Source: Lachnospira pectinoschiza (lineage in GTDB: Bacteria; Bacillota; Clostridia; Lachnospirales; Lachnospiraceae). From it: 64,000 bases of DNA. Numbering within the stretch: the first letter of the stretch is position 1; every line of letters begins with the position of its first letter. The stretch lies in NCBI RefSeq assembly GCF_020564355.1, contig NZ_JAJCRR010000006.1, positions 62,001-126,000 on the forward strand, given 5' to 3'. Below the pieces are notes generated by a model, which was not told where the DNA came from, made no database searches, and saw only the letters and a program-made list of their open reading frames with translations. Positions 9,380 to 18,250 of the stretch are shown here, in pieces. A program made the translations under genes and the position numbers.

Positions 9380-9703
9380 TTACTTTTCGTTTGTATTCCA
9401 GATACGCAGCGTAGCAATCAGCTTTTCCTTAGAATCAGCGTCCATCTTCTGAACGAGCTGCATGATTTCGTTATCCAGAGCAGTATTCTGATAGTTCTTA
9501 TCAACACTTCCTGCAAGATAATCCAGAGAAACTCCGGTAAGCTCTGCATAGTAAGAGAGCATTCTGAGTGTCATCAGATTACGTCCGTTTTCTACGTTAC
9601 TGATGTAACCAGGTGTTACATCGAGGGCTTTTGCAACGTCCTCCTGTGTCAGTCCGTGTGCAATTCTTAACTTCTTTACCTTTGCTCCTAAATCGCTGTC
9701 CAT
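9380..9703 (-). CDS. XRE-family helix-turn-helix regulator
   Basis: A 107-aa DNA-binding protein with an N-terminal Cro/CI-type HTH: KLRIAHGLTQEDVAKALDV, then TPGYISNVENGR as recognition helix. The C-terminal 45 residues are helical (DADSKEKLIATLRIW) and probably mediate dimerisation. The ATG at 9703 is chosen because a GGAGGT lies 7 nt upstream; a TTG at 9718 overlaps that site. It lies 41 bp downstream of typA on the same strand, so it may be read from the typA promoter. It could be a stand-alone repressor; no target site was recognised. Confidence 0.85.
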   Translation of the reverse strand: MDSDLGAKVKKLRIAHGLTQEDVAKALDVTPGYISNVENGRNLMTLRMLSYYAELTGVSLDYLAGSVDKNYQNTALDNEIMQLVQKMDADSKEKLIATLRIWNTNEK

Positions 9704-9744
9704 GTCACATACCTCCAAATTCTGTGTTTTTGTGATAATTTGTT

Positions 9745-11574
9745 TTACTTTTTGTTGGCTCTGTATCTTAATGTAGAGTCCAGAATCTTTTTACGGATTC
9801 TTAAATGGGTTGGTGTTACCTCTAACAGTTCGTCTGTATCGATGTAATCCAAAGCCTGTTCCAGACTTAAAATTTTAGGCGGAACAAGTCTTAATGCTTC
9901 ATCGGCGCTGGAAGAACGGGTATTGGTCAGGTGCTTTGTCTTGCAGACATTGACCTCAATATCTTCCGTACGTGGATTTTCACCGATAATCATACCGGCA
10001 TAAACCTTTTCACCAGGTCCGATAAAGAGTGTACCGCGGTCCTGTGCATTGAAAAGACCGTAAGTTACAGCTTCACCGTCTTCGTAAGCGATTAAAGAAC
10101 CGGTCTTACGATAAGAGATGTCACCTTTGTATTCTTCATAACCTTCAAAAGAAGTGTTAATAATACCGTTACCTTTGGTATCTGTCATAAATTCGCCACG
10201 GTAGCCAATCAGACCACGGGACGGAATCGAGAACTGAAGACGGGTATAACCGCCGTTAATTGGTGTCATTCCGAGAAGTTCACCTTTTCTCTGGCTTAAC
10301 TTCTGGATAACTGAACCTGAAAATTCTTCAGGAACATCAACATAAGCAAGTTCGATTGGCTCTAACTTTTTGCCGCGCTCATCTGTATGGTATAAAACCT
10401 CAGCCTTGCTGACAGCAAATTCATAGCCTTCACGACGCATGTTTTCAATTAATACGGAAAGATGTAATTCGCCACGGCCTGAAACCTTGAAAGAGTTTTC
10501 AGAACCCGGATTTTCTTCCACACGTAAGCTGACGTCTGTATTTAATTCACGGAACAGTCTGTCACGGATATGTCTTGATGTGACAAACTTACCTTCCTTT
10601 CCGGCAAGCGGGCTGTCATTTACCATGAAATCCATGGAAAGTGTCGGCTCTGAAATCTTCTGGAACGGAATGGCTACCGGGTTTTCAACAGAGCAGAGTG
10701 TATCGCCAATGTGAATATCCGCAATACCGGATACGGCAACAATATCACCAAAAGATGCTTCCGGTACGTCAACCTTATTCAGACCGCTGAAAGTATAAAG
10801 CTTTGTAATGCGGACTCTCTTGCGTACAGAAGGGTCGTGATGGTTTACAATTGTTACTTCCTGATTGACCTTTAACTTACCGTTTTCAATCTTACCGACA
10901 CCGATACGGCCGACAAATTCGTTGTAGTCGATTGTGGAAATGAGCATCTGTGTATCGGCATCCGGGTCACCCTCCGGTGCCGGAATATTATTAACAATAC
11001 AGTCAAATAAAGGCTGCATATCTTTTCTTTCGTCATTTAAGTCAGCAATGGCATATCCTGATTTTGCAGAAGCAAAAATAAACGGACAGTCAAGCTGGTC
11101 TTCGTTGGCATCCAGATCGATAAACAGTTCCAGAATCTCATCAATAACTTCATTCGGACGGGCTTCCGGACGGTCAATCTTGTTGATACATACGATAACA
11201 GACAGGTTTAATTCCAGAGCCTTCTGGAGTACGAACTTGGTCTGCGGCATAACACCTTCAAATGCATCGACAACAAGAACAACACCGTTTACCATTTTTA
11301 AGACACGCTCTACCTCACCACCGAAATCGGCATGACCCGGAGTATCGATAATGTTGATTTTTGTATCTTTATAAGTAATGGCAGTATTTTTTGAAAGAAT
11401 CGTGATACCACGTTCTCTTTCAATATCATTAGAATCCATTACACGCTCTGCGACTTCCTGATTCTCACGGAAAGTACCGCTCTGCTTTAAAAGTTCGTCA
11501 ACCAGTGTTGTTTTACCGTGGTCAACGTGCGCAATAATAGCGATATTACGAATATCTTCGCGTTTTGTAATCAT
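9745..11574 (-). CDS. typA: Ribosome-binding GTPase TypA/BipA
   Basis: A 609-aa translational GTPase that acts on the 50S subunit and helps ribosome assembly and stress or cold adaptation. G1 is AHVDHGKTTL, G3 DTPGHADFG and G4 NKID. Next come the EF-Tu-like domain II, EF-G-like domains III and V, and the TypA-specific C-terminus (VPPKILSLEQALDYI). The ATG at 11574 is preceded by AAAGGA with 8 nt spacing; an upstream in-frame ATG at 11625 lacks a site. Length and motifs fit the family fully. Confidence 0.96.
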   Translation of the reverse strand: MITKREDIRNIAIIAHVDHGKTTLVDELLKQSGTFRENQEVAERVMDSNDIERERGITILSKNTAITYKDTKINIIDTPGHADFGGEVERVLKMVNGVVLVVDAFEGVMPQTKFVLQKALELNLSVIVCINKIDRPEARPNEVIDEILELFIDLDANEDQLDCPFIFASAKSGYAIADLNDERKDMQPLFDCIVNNIPAPEGDPDADTQMLISTIDYNEFVGRIGVGKIENGKLKVNQEVTIVNHHDPSVRKRVRITKLYTFSGLNKVDVPEASFGDIVAVSGIADIHIGDTLCSVENPVAIPFQKISEPTLSMDFMVNDSPLAGKEGKFVTSRHIRDRLFRELNTDVSLRVEENPGSENSFKVSGRGELHLSVLIENMRREGYEFAVSKAEVLYHTDERGKKLEPIELAYVDVPEEFSGSVIQKLSQRKGELLGMTPINGGYTRLQFSIPSRGLIGYRGEFMTDTKGNGIINTSFEGYEEYKGDISYRKTGSLIAYEDGEAVTYGLFNAQDRGTLFIGPGEKVYAGMIIGENPRTEDIEVNVCKTKHLTNTRSSSADEALRLVPPKILSLEQALDYIDTDELLEVTPTHLRIRKKILDSTLRYRANKK

Positions 11575-11632
11575 TGTTTTTTCCTTTCTGAATGTATATA
11601 AACTATATCCGACTATGATTAGCAACTTTTAT

Positions 11633-11660
11633 ATTCTATCACAATATTAGAAAAATACAA
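11633..11660 (-). promoter_or_regulatory. Putative typA promoter
   Basis: On the minus strand TTGTAT (11660-11655) and TAGAAT (11638-11633) are 16 bp apart, about 60 bp before the typA start. The match is fair. Confidence 0.5.
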
Positions 11661-11924
11661 GAGTAAACTTATAAAATTGATTGTATCATAAGGGAAACAC
11701 GAGCGCAACCCCTGTTTTTATGCGGGTTGTCGGAAATTGTATTTTTTTAAAATTTTATGAGATGTTTTGTAAATATAAGAAAATTTTATGGTTTGTACGT
11801 AAAAAAAACACATTTTTTTTGTAATATATCCCCATATCGATACATATACATATTAAGAACACAAAATAAAGCACAAAACCGGTTTTAAGAAAATGACCGG
11901 TATTAAGAAGGGAGAAATACTAAG
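11661..11924. other. Intergenic region between typA and the SSB-like gene
   Basis: This divergent spacer is very AT-rich. It holds a weak hairpin, CAACCC against GGGTTG (11706-11729), and two direct copies of ACCGGTWTTAAGAA at 11878-11891 and 11896-11909, just before the downstream ribosome binding site. No ORF or clear plus-strand promoter was recognised. Confidence 0.5.
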
Positions 11925-12572
11925 ATGCTTGATAAGGTGATTGAAAACAACAGGGTGAGTATTATCGGAGAAGTCGTTTCAGAATTTGAATTCAGCCATG
12001 AAGTGTTTGGCGAGGGCTTTTATCTGGTAAATGTATCGGTTAACAGATTAAGCGATATGGTAGATATCATCCCATTAATGATATCTGAAAGGCTTGTCGA
12101 TGTGACAAAGGATTACAGGGGAAGGAAGATTGAGGTATCCGGACAGTTCCGTTCCTATAACAGACATGAAGGAGTTAAAAATAAACTCATTTTATCCATT
12201 TTTGTAAGGGAAATGCAGTTTATTGAAGAAGAAGAAATTCCGGAAGAACAGGCAAGAACCAATCAGATATTCCTTGATGGCTATGTGTGCAAGCCGCCGG
12301 TCTACAGAAAGACACCGCTTGGTAGAGAAATAGCAGATATCCTTGTCGCCGTTAACCGTCCGTATGGAAAGTCCGATTACATACCGTGCATTGCATGGGG
12401 CAGAAATGCGAGATATGCCTCTACAATCGAAGTCGGTGGACACCTTCAGATATGGGGCAGGGTCCAGAGCCGTGAATACACGAAGAAAATCAGCGAGGAG
12501 CAGGTTGAAAAGCGTGTGGCATATGAAGTTTCCGTCAGCAAAATTGATGTGGTTGAGGAAGATGAAGCCTGA
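11925..12572 (+). CDS. SSB-like protein with two OB folds
   Basis: A 215-aa protein with two OB-fold halves. Residues 1-105 have an OB pattern (NRVSIIGEVVSEFEF...RKIEVSGQFRSYNR). Residues 112-210 resemble the single-stranded DNA-binding protein core (QIFLDGYVCKPPVYRKTPLGREIADILVAVNR, shown only as a pattern: start QIFLDGYVCK, end DILVAVNR; then YIPCIAWGRNA and LQIWGRVQSREY). It lacks the acidic DDDIPF-type tail of the main SSB, ending VVEEDEA. It is probably an accessory SSB or PriB-like factor used in replication or repair. GGGAG at 11910-11914 gives the start. It stands alone, before the dap operon promoter. Confidence 0.78.
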   Translation: MLDKVIENNRVSIIGEVVSEFEFSHEVFGEGFYLVNVSVNRLSDMVDIIPLMISERLVDVTKDYRGRKIEVSGQFRSYNRHEGVKNKLILSIFVREMQFIEEEEIPEEQARTNQIFLDGYVCKPPVYRKTPLGREIADILVAVNRPYGKSDYIPCIAWGRNARYASTIEVGGHLQIWGRVQSREYTKKISEEQVEKRVAYEVSVSKIDVVEEDEA

Positions 12573-12585
12573 AACAGAATAGAAG

Positions 12586-12614
12586 TTGACATCATAATAA
12601 GTAAGTGATATATT
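12586..12614 (+). promoter_or_regulatory. Promoter of the lysine-riboswitch dap operon
   Basis: TTGACA (12586-12591) and TATATT (12609-12614) are separated by 17 bp. Transcription would begin about 50 nt before the riboswitch core. Confidence 0.8.
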
Positions 12615-12673
12615 CAATATAATTACAGGGCAGCCTGTAAACCGAACAGAGCCGTAGAAAATGCGGCAGTCAG

Positions 12674-12839
12674 TGAAGTAGAGGTCGCGTTATTCATCAG
12701 TACGTTGGTAAGATGTGCCAGACACAGGTGAAACCAAAAGAAAGGGGATGACGCCGAAGTGGAAGATTACTGGAGGTCTTCTGCTGGGCGTAAGATTAAG
12801 AGTCTTGCGACTGTCATCTTTAGATGGAGGGCTACTTAA
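12674..12839 (+). ncRNA. Lysine riboswitch (L box)
   Basis: The aptamer closes with P1 AAGTAG (12676-12681) against CTACTT (12832-12837). Hallmarks are AGAGGTCGCG after P1, GAAAGGGGATGACGCCGAAG in the core, CTGCTGGGCG, GACTGTCA and GGAGGGCTACT. It lies directly upstream of dapA, the first committed gene of lysine and diaminopimelate synthesis. Lysine binding would favour the terminator that follows and so shut the operon. Confidence 0.93.
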
Positions 12840-12859
12840 AGAACTATATTGAATTCTTT

Positions 12860-12898
12860 AGGGCCGGTTCATTTCAGACATGAGCCGGCTTTGCCTTT
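12860..12898 (+). terminator. Riboswitch expression-platform terminator
   Basis: GCCGGTTCAT pairs with ATGAGCCGGC, followed by TTTGCCTTT. It sits between the aptamer and dapA and is the likely lysine-controlled attenuator. Confidence 0.87.
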
Positions 12899-12938
12899 GT
12901 AAAATAAGAGAGGCTGGTATCAGCGGAAAGAAGGAGTT

Positions 12939-13829
12939 ATGTCAGTATTTACCGGAGCTGGTGTAGCGATTATTACACCAATGAAAGCAAATGGAGAAGT
13001 CAACTATGAGAAACTGGGAGAATTTATCGATTATCAGATTGAAAATTCTACCGATGCCATTGTAATTTGCGGAACAACAGGAGAAGCTTCTACATTAACG
13101 CATGAAGAACATATCGAAACCATTCGTTTTGCGGCAGACCATGTAAAGAAAAGAGTGCCTGTCATTGCAGGAACAGGTTCTAACTGTACGGAAACAGCCG
13201 TATATCTTTCACAGGAAGCGCAGAAAGCAGGCGTGGATGCCTGTCTGGTTGTAACACCGTACTACAACAAGGCAACACAGAAAGGTTTAATCAAGCATTA
13301 TACAACCGTAGCAAAGTCTGTAGATTTACCGATTATCATGTACAATGTGCCGGGACGTACAGGCTGCAATATCCAGCCTGAAACAGCAGCAACACTGGCA
13401 AAGGATGTTGATAATATCGTAGCCATTAAAGCCGCTACAGGCAATATGGCACAGGAGAGCAAGACCATGGCACTCGCAGAAGGCCGTCTGGATATGTATT
13501 CAGGAGAAGACGGACTGATTGTACCGTTAATGTCTATCGGCGCAAAGGGTGTTATTTCCGTATTGTCAAATGTTGCACCACAGCAGACACATGACATCTG
13601 CGCAAAGTTTGCGGAAGGCAAGATTGAAGAAGCAAGACAGTTACAGTTTAATGCACTCGAACTGGTAGACGCATTATTCTGTGAAGTCAATCCTGTACCG
13701 GTAAAACACGCCTTAAATCTTCAGGGCTGGGATATGGGACCGCTGCGTATGCCACTTTGTGAAATGGAAGATGCAAACCTTGAACGTTTAAAAAATGCTA
13801 TGATTCAGTACGGAATCTTAGAGAAATAA
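12939..13829 (+). CDS. dapA: 4-hydroxy-tetrahydrodipicolinate synthase
   Basis: A 296-aa TIM-barrel enzyme condensing pyruvate with aspartate semialdehyde, the first committed step to diaminopimelate and lysine. Seen residues: GTTGEASTL near 45, Y135 in MYNVPGRTG, and the Schiff-base lysine K164 in AIKAATG. AAGGAG precedes the ATG. The gene lies behind a lysine riboswitch and 13 bp before dapB, so the two are one lysine-controlled operon. Length and motifs are normal for the family. Confidence 0.97.
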   Translation: MSVFTGAGVAIITPMKANGEVNYEKLGEFIDYQIENSTDAIVICGTTGEASTLTHEEHIETIRFAADHVKKRVPVIAGTGSNCTETAVYLSQEAQKAGVDACLVVTPYYNKATQKGLIKHYTTVAKSVDLPIIMYNVPGRTGCNIQPETAATLAKDVDNIVAIKAATGNMAQESKTMALAEGRLDMYSGEDGLIVPLMSIGAKGVISVLSNVAPQQTHDICAKFAEGKIEEARQLQFNALELVDALFCEVNPVPVKHALNLQGWDMGPLRMPLCEMEDANLERLKNAMIQYGILEK

Positions 13830-13842
13830 GGAGAAACAGGAC

Positions 13843-14607
13843 ATGACAAGAGTAATTATGCACGGCTGTAACGGACACATGGGACAGGTCATTACAAAGC
13901 TGGCAGAAGAAGATACCGATGTGGAAATCGTAGCAGGAGTGGATCCGTTTGATGACGGACACAACAGTTATCCGGTTTTTTCATCTATTGAAAAATGTGA
14001 CGTTGATGCAGACGTAGTCATTGATTTTTCATCAGCCAAGGCAGAGGATGCACTGATTGATTACTGCACAGCAAGCAAGCTTCCGGTGATTGTCTGCACA
14101 ACAGGTTTAAGCGAAGCACAGCTTACAAAAATCCGAGAAGCGTCTGAAAAGGTTGCTGTATTAAAGTCAGCCAATATGTCCCTGGGTATCAATACATTAT
14201 TCAAGCTGCTCCAGGATGCTGCAAGAGTATTCTGTGATGCGGGCTTTGATGTGGAACTGGTTGAAAAGCACCACAATAAGAAGCTGGATGCACCGAGTGG
14301 AACAGCGCTGGCACTGGCAGATTCTATCAAAGAAGTGGTAGGTTCAGACTATTTCTATAAGTTTGACAGAAGCGGCGAGCGCGCACAAAGAAATCCGAAG
14401 GAAATCGGAATCAGCGCTGTCCGTGGCGGTACGATTGTCGGAGAACATGAAGTCATCTTTGCAGGAGAGGACGAGGTCATTGAATTTAAGCATACCGCTT
14501 ATTCAAAGTCTGTCTTTGCAAAGGGCTCTATCGAAGCTGCCAAGTTCCTTGCCGGAAAACCGGCAGGCTACTATGACATGAGAGATGTTATTGCGGCAAA
14601 GCAGTAA
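13843..14607 (+). CDS. dapB: 4-hydroxy-tetrahydrodipicolinate reductase
   Basis: A 254-aa NAD(P)H-dependent reductase following DapA in diaminopimelate synthesis. The N-terminal Rossmann motif is GCNGHMGQVI. VVIDFSSAKAEDAL follows, and the signature HHNKKLDAPSGTALALAD carries the catalytic His and Lys. AAGGAG at 13828-13833 drives translation. The 3' end overlaps the convergent GNAT gene by 20 bp, so the two messages are antisense there. Confidence 0.97.
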   Translation: MTRVIMHGCNGHMGQVITKLAEEDTDVEIVAGVDPFDDGHNSYPVFSSIEKCDVDADVVIDFSSAKAEDALIDYCTASKLPVIVCTTGLSEAQLTKIREASEKVAVLKSANMSLGINTLFKLLQDAARVFCDAGFDVELVEKHHNKKLDAPSGTALALADSIKEVVGSDYFYKFDRSGERAQRNPKEIGISAVRGGTIVGEHEVIFAGEDEVIEFKHTAYSKSVFAKGSIEAAKFLAGKPAGYYDMRDVIAAKQ

Positions 14608-15448
14608 AATAAGAAAATTCAACAGAGCTTGTAATTTCAAATCCGCAGTGCCGGTAAAGCTGCATAGCAGCCGTATTGGTGCTGCGGACATTTAATATCA
14701 GCGGCAGATTGTGATTTTTAAAATAAGCCGGTATCAGGTGTGCAAGAAGCAGTGTGCCAATTCCCTGCCCCCGGCAGTCTTCATCGACATAGACCCCGTA
14801 CAGATTCGTAAAGCCGTTTTCATAATCAAGGGAACATACGGCACACGGTTCGTCTTCCTCTCCCCGGTATAGCAGAAAATCCTGTTCATCATCGGAAAAG
14901 CAGGTTTCATACAAAAAGTTATCATTGCAGGAATTGAAATCTTTTGCAGGTGAGCTGGTTATCGTGGAGTGTATGTTTGAACAGGCAGCAGAATCCGGCA
15001 GAATGTCCCCATTTGCAGTACATAAAGCTGGAGCAGCCATGGAGGCATTTTCCGCCGTCAGCATCATCAGATATTCGGTGTAGGCGGTGCCGCCGTATAA
15101 AGCACATTTTTTTAAAAAATCAGGGAAAATGCCGGTAAGCACACAATCCGGGTACTGTGCTTTGATTTTGTGGTATGCCGTCCCGCAAAGGGCGGTAAAA
15201 ATGCCCTGTCTGCGATAGTCCGGCAGTACGAAAGCTGCCACCTCCGCTTCTGTAAAGGATTCATTTTCACTGATAAGAAAAGTCAGCAGTCCGGTACAAT
15301 GCGTGCGGTCTATATCTGAAAATACGGCAAAATACGGTGTGTCACAGTCCGAAAAAAGTTCATATTCCCCGCAGTCTGTAAAAAAATGTGCAAATGTATC
15401 TGTAAAACGGCTGTCAGCCGGGTCAATCTGAAAAACAGTATGATTCAT
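14588..15448 (-). CDS. Tandem GNAT acetyltransferase
   Basis: A 286-aa protein with two GNAT domains. The N-terminal half has the acetyl-CoA loop VLPDYRRQGIFTAL. The C-terminal half has VYVDEDCRGQGIGTLLL, followed by NVRSTNTAAMQLYRHCGFE, a full motif A/B set. The second domain is likely the active one. It is expected to acetylate an amine of a small molecule or protein; no substrate can be read. A serine- and alanine-rich linker joins the halves. The start has only a weak GGAAG upstream. It is convergent with dapB. Confidence 0.85.
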   Translation of the reverse strand: MNHTVFQIDPADSRFTDTFAHFFTDCGEYELFSDCDTPYFAVFSDIDRTHCTGLLTFLISENESFTEAEVAAFVLPDYRRQGIFTALCGTAYHKIKAQYPDCVLTGIFPDFLKKCALYGGTAYTEYLMMLTAENASMAAPALCTANGDILPDSAACSNIHSTITSSPAKDFNSCNDNFLYETCFSDDEQDFLLYRGEEDEPCAVCSLDYENGFTNLYGVYVDEDCRGQGIGTLLLAHLIPAYFKNHNLPLILNVRSTNTAAMQLYRHCGFEITSSVEFSYFTALPQ

Positions 15449-15489
15449 CGTTATTCTTCCAATCTAACATAAAAATTTTATAAAATATA

Positions 15490-15518
15490 TTGTAGCAAAT
15501 TCAAAGATAAGGTACAAT
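15490..15518 (+). promoter_or_regulatory. Putative promoter of the degV-pepF operon
   Basis: TTGTAG (15490-15495) and TACAAT (15513-15518) are 17 bp apart, about 40 bp before the DegV start. Confidence 0.6.
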
Positions 15519-15561
15519 AAAGGAAAAGATTTTTGCGATAAAGTAGAAATGAGGCATATAG

Positions 15562-16443
15562 ATGGGTAAAATAGCAGTATTAACAGACAGTAACAGCGGT
15601 ATTACACAGGAGCAGGCAAAGGAACTGGGGGTATACGTGATTCCGATGCCGTTTTTTATTGACGGACAGCAGTATTTTGAAGGGATTAATCTGACACAGG
15701 AAGAATTTTACGAAAAGTTAAAAAATGATGCGGATATTTCGACTTCACAGCCGTCCGTAGGCGAGTTACAGGACGAATGGGACAAGCTCTTAAAAGAATA
15801 TGATGAGATTGTTTTCATACCGATGTCCAGCGGATTAAGCGGCACATGCCAGACGGCGGCTATGCTTTCTGACGATTATGACGGTAAGGTTCAGGTTGTC
15901 AACAACCAGCGCATTTCCGTAACCATGCGCCAGTCTGTGTTAGATGCAAAGTTACTGGTATCCAAGGGCTATTCTGCGGCACAGATTAAGGAAGTGCTGG
16001 AGCGTGAAAAGATGCAGTCAAGCATTTACATTACACTGGAAACTTTAAAATATTTAAAGAAGGGCGGACGAATCACACCGGCGGCAGCGGCAATCGGAAC
16101 GGTATTAAATTTAAAGCCTGTATTGCAGATTCAGGGCGAGAAGCTGGACGCATTTTCTAAGACAAGAGGCAAGAACTCAGCAAAGAAGATTATGTTAAAG
16201 GCAATGGCGGACGATTTGGAAGGACGTTTTAAGGAATGTGCCGAAAAAGGCCGCGTGCATATGGAAGCTGCTTATGCCGGCAACCGCGAAGAAGCAGAAG
16301 AATGGGCAAAGCTGATACAGGAAACGTATCCGCAGTTTGATTTCCACATGGATCCGCTTTCATTAAGCGTGGCATGTCATATCGGACAGGGTGCGCTGGC
16401 AATTGCGATGACCTGTTATATTCCGGAAGATGACACGAAGTAA
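15562..16443 (+). CDS. DegV-family fatty-acid-binding protein
   Basis: A 293-aa DegV/FakB-type protein. It shows the family start IAVLTDSNSGITQEQA, the STSQPSVGEL lid motif, and the MSSGLSGTCQTA lipid carboxyl-binding region. FakB proteins present fatty acids to the kinase FakA for incorporation of exogenous lipids; no fakA is in the window. GAGGCATATAG lies before the ATG. The next gene starts 25 bp after its stop, so the two are probably co-transcribed. Confidence 0.92.
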   Translation: MGKIAVLTDSNSGITQEQAKELGVYVIPMPFFIDGQQYFEGINLTQEEFYEKLKNDADISTSQPSVGELQDEWDKLLKEYDEIVFIPMSSGLSGTCQTAAMLSDDYDGKVQVVNNQRISVTMRQSVLDAKLLVSKGYSAAQIKEVLEREKMQSSIYITLETLKYLKKGGRITPAAAAIGTVLNLKPVLQIQGEKLDAFSKTRGKNSAKKIMLKAMADDLEGRFKECAEKGRVHMEAAYAGNREEAEEWAKLIQETYPQFDFHMDPLSLSVACHIGQGALAIAMTCYIPEDDTK

Positions 16444-16468
16444 TGAAAAGATAGGGCAGGAGAGGCAT

Positions 16469-18250
16469 ATGCAGAAGGCAAAGCAAAGAAGTGAAATCGC
16501 ACAGCAGGATAAATGGAGAATCGAAGATATTTATGCGACAGACGAAGCATGGGAAGCCGATTACAACGAATGTATCCGCAGGGCAAAAGAAAAATGTGTT
16601 TATCAGGGCAGACTGGCAGAGTCCGCCCTGATACTGTATCAGGCATTAAAGGAATCCGATGAAGCGGATCTGCTTGTGGAGCATGTATACGTGTATGCAT
16701 TTATGAAATATTACGAGGATACTGCCAATGCTGTGTATCAGGAAATGTCCGGCAGGGCGCAGGCGGCTGTCACGAAGCTGTCTGAAAAATATGCATTTTT
16801 AACACCGGAAATTTTAGCAATTGATCAAAAGAAGATGCAGGAATATCTGAACTCGGATACAATCGCACTTTACCGTCATGCACTGGAGGATATACTTGAG
16901 AAAAAAGAACATGCCCTTTCCGAAAAAGAGGAACGCCTGCTTGCAATGGCAGGGCAGGTGACGGCTTCACCGAATGAGATTTTTTCAAAGTTTAACAATG
17001 CCGATGTGAAGTTTGGCACGATTTTGGATGAGGACGGTAATGAAGTTGAATTAACCAACGGCAGATACAGTGTCTTTATGGAAAGCAACGACCGTAGTGT
17101 CCGTGAAAATGCATTTAAGGCACTTTACCGCCAGTATGGAAATTATAAAAATACACTTGCAGCAACATACTATGCCAATGTCAAGCAGGCGTGCTTTTAT
17201 GCAAAGGCAAGAAAGTATGACTCCACGCTGCAAATGTATTTAAGCGGTTCATTTATTCCGGAAAAGGTTTATCACAACCTCATTGAAACGGTTCATAAAA
17301 ATCTGGATAAAATGCATGCCTATGTGTCACTGCGCAAGCAGGTATTAGGCGTGGACGAACTGCATTTTTATGATATTTATGCACCAATGGTATCGGATAT
17401 TACGATGAAGATACCGTATGAAGAAGCAAAAGACATTGCCTTAAAGGCGCTAGCACCGCTGGGTGAGGAATATTTATCCAAGGTGAAGGAAGGCTTTGAA
17501 AGCGGCTGGGTTGATGTCTATGAAAATACAGGCAAACGCACCGGTGCATTTTCATGGGGCACATATGGCGTACACCCTTATGTGTTCTTAAACTACACGG
17601 ATACGTTAAATGACGTATTTACGCTGGTGCATGAAATGGGTCATGCCATGCATACCTATTATTCCAATGCAAACCAGCCGTATCCGTATGCGGGCTACCG
17701 CATTTTTGTGGCAGAGGTCGCTTCTACGTGCAATGAAGCCCTGTTAATGCAGTATCTTCTGAAAAACTGCACGGATTTATCGGAAAAGAAATATCTGATG
17801 AACCACTATTTTGAACAGTTTAAGGGAACGCTGTTCCGTCAGACGATGTTTGCTGAATTTGAAATGATAACGCACAAAATGGCAGAAGACGGCGAGGTGC
17901 TGAGCGCACAGGCATTATGCGATGTCTATAGGAAGCTCAATGAAGAATATTTTGGTGAAGATATGGTGATTGATGACGAGATTGCGCTGGAGTGGTCCAG
18001 AATCCCGCATTTTTACACACCGTTTTATGTTTATCAGTATGCAACCGGCTATTCGGCGGCGATTGCGATTGCTTCCAAGATTTTTAAGGGCGATGAAAAG
18101 ACACTGAAAGGATACAAGCAGTTCTTATCGGGCGGATGCAGTATGCACCCGATTGACCTTTTAAAGCTGTGCGGCATTGATATGGAAAGTCCGCAGGTAA
18201 TTCAGGAAGCGCTCGATGTCTTTGGGAAACTGTTAGAGGAGTGGGATTAA
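16469..18250 (+). CDS. pepF: Oligoendopeptidase F
   Basis: A 593-aa M3-family zinc metallopeptidase that trims oligopeptides in the cytoplasm. The zinc motif HEMGHAMHTYY places H388, E389 and H392, with the third ligand in VAEVASTCNEALL downstream. The ATG at 16469 is chosen because AGGAG (16458-16462) sits 6 nt before it; the earlier in-frame ATG at 16430 lies inside the previous gene without a site. The MerR gene starts immediately at its stop. Confidence 0.93.
   Translation: MQKAKQRSEIAQQDKWRIEDIYATDEAWEADYNECIRRAKEKCVYQGRLAESALILYQALKESDEADLLVEHVYVYAFMKYYEDTANAVYQEMSGRAQAAVTKLSEKYAFLTPEILAIDQKKMQEYLNSDTIALYRHALEDILEKKEHALSEKEERLLAMAGQVTASPNEIFSKFNNADVKFGTILDEDGNEVELTNGRYSVFMESNDRSVRENAFKALYRQYGNYKNTLAATYYANVKQACFYAKARKYDSTLQMYLSGSFIPEKVYHNLIETVHKNLDKMHAYVSLRKQVLGVDELHFYDIYAPMVSDITMKIPYEEAKDIALKALAPLGEEYLSKVKEGFESGWVDVYENTGKRTGAFSWGTYGVHPYVFLNYTDTLNDVFTLVHEMGHAMHTYYSNANQPYPYAGYRIFVAEVASTCNEALLMQYLLKNCTDLSEKKYLMNHYFEQFKGTLFRQTMFAEFEMITHKMAEDGEVLSAQALCDVYRKLNEEYFGEDMVIDDEIALEWSRIPHFYTPFYVYQYATGYSAAIAIASKIFKGDEKTLKGYKQFLSGGCSMHPIDLLKLCGIDMESPQVIQEALDVFGKLLEEWD

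Noticed and set aside
12343..12582. Extra plus-strand ORF within the SSB-like gene
   Set aside because: Shifted frame inside a gene with OB-fold motifs, no independent start signal.
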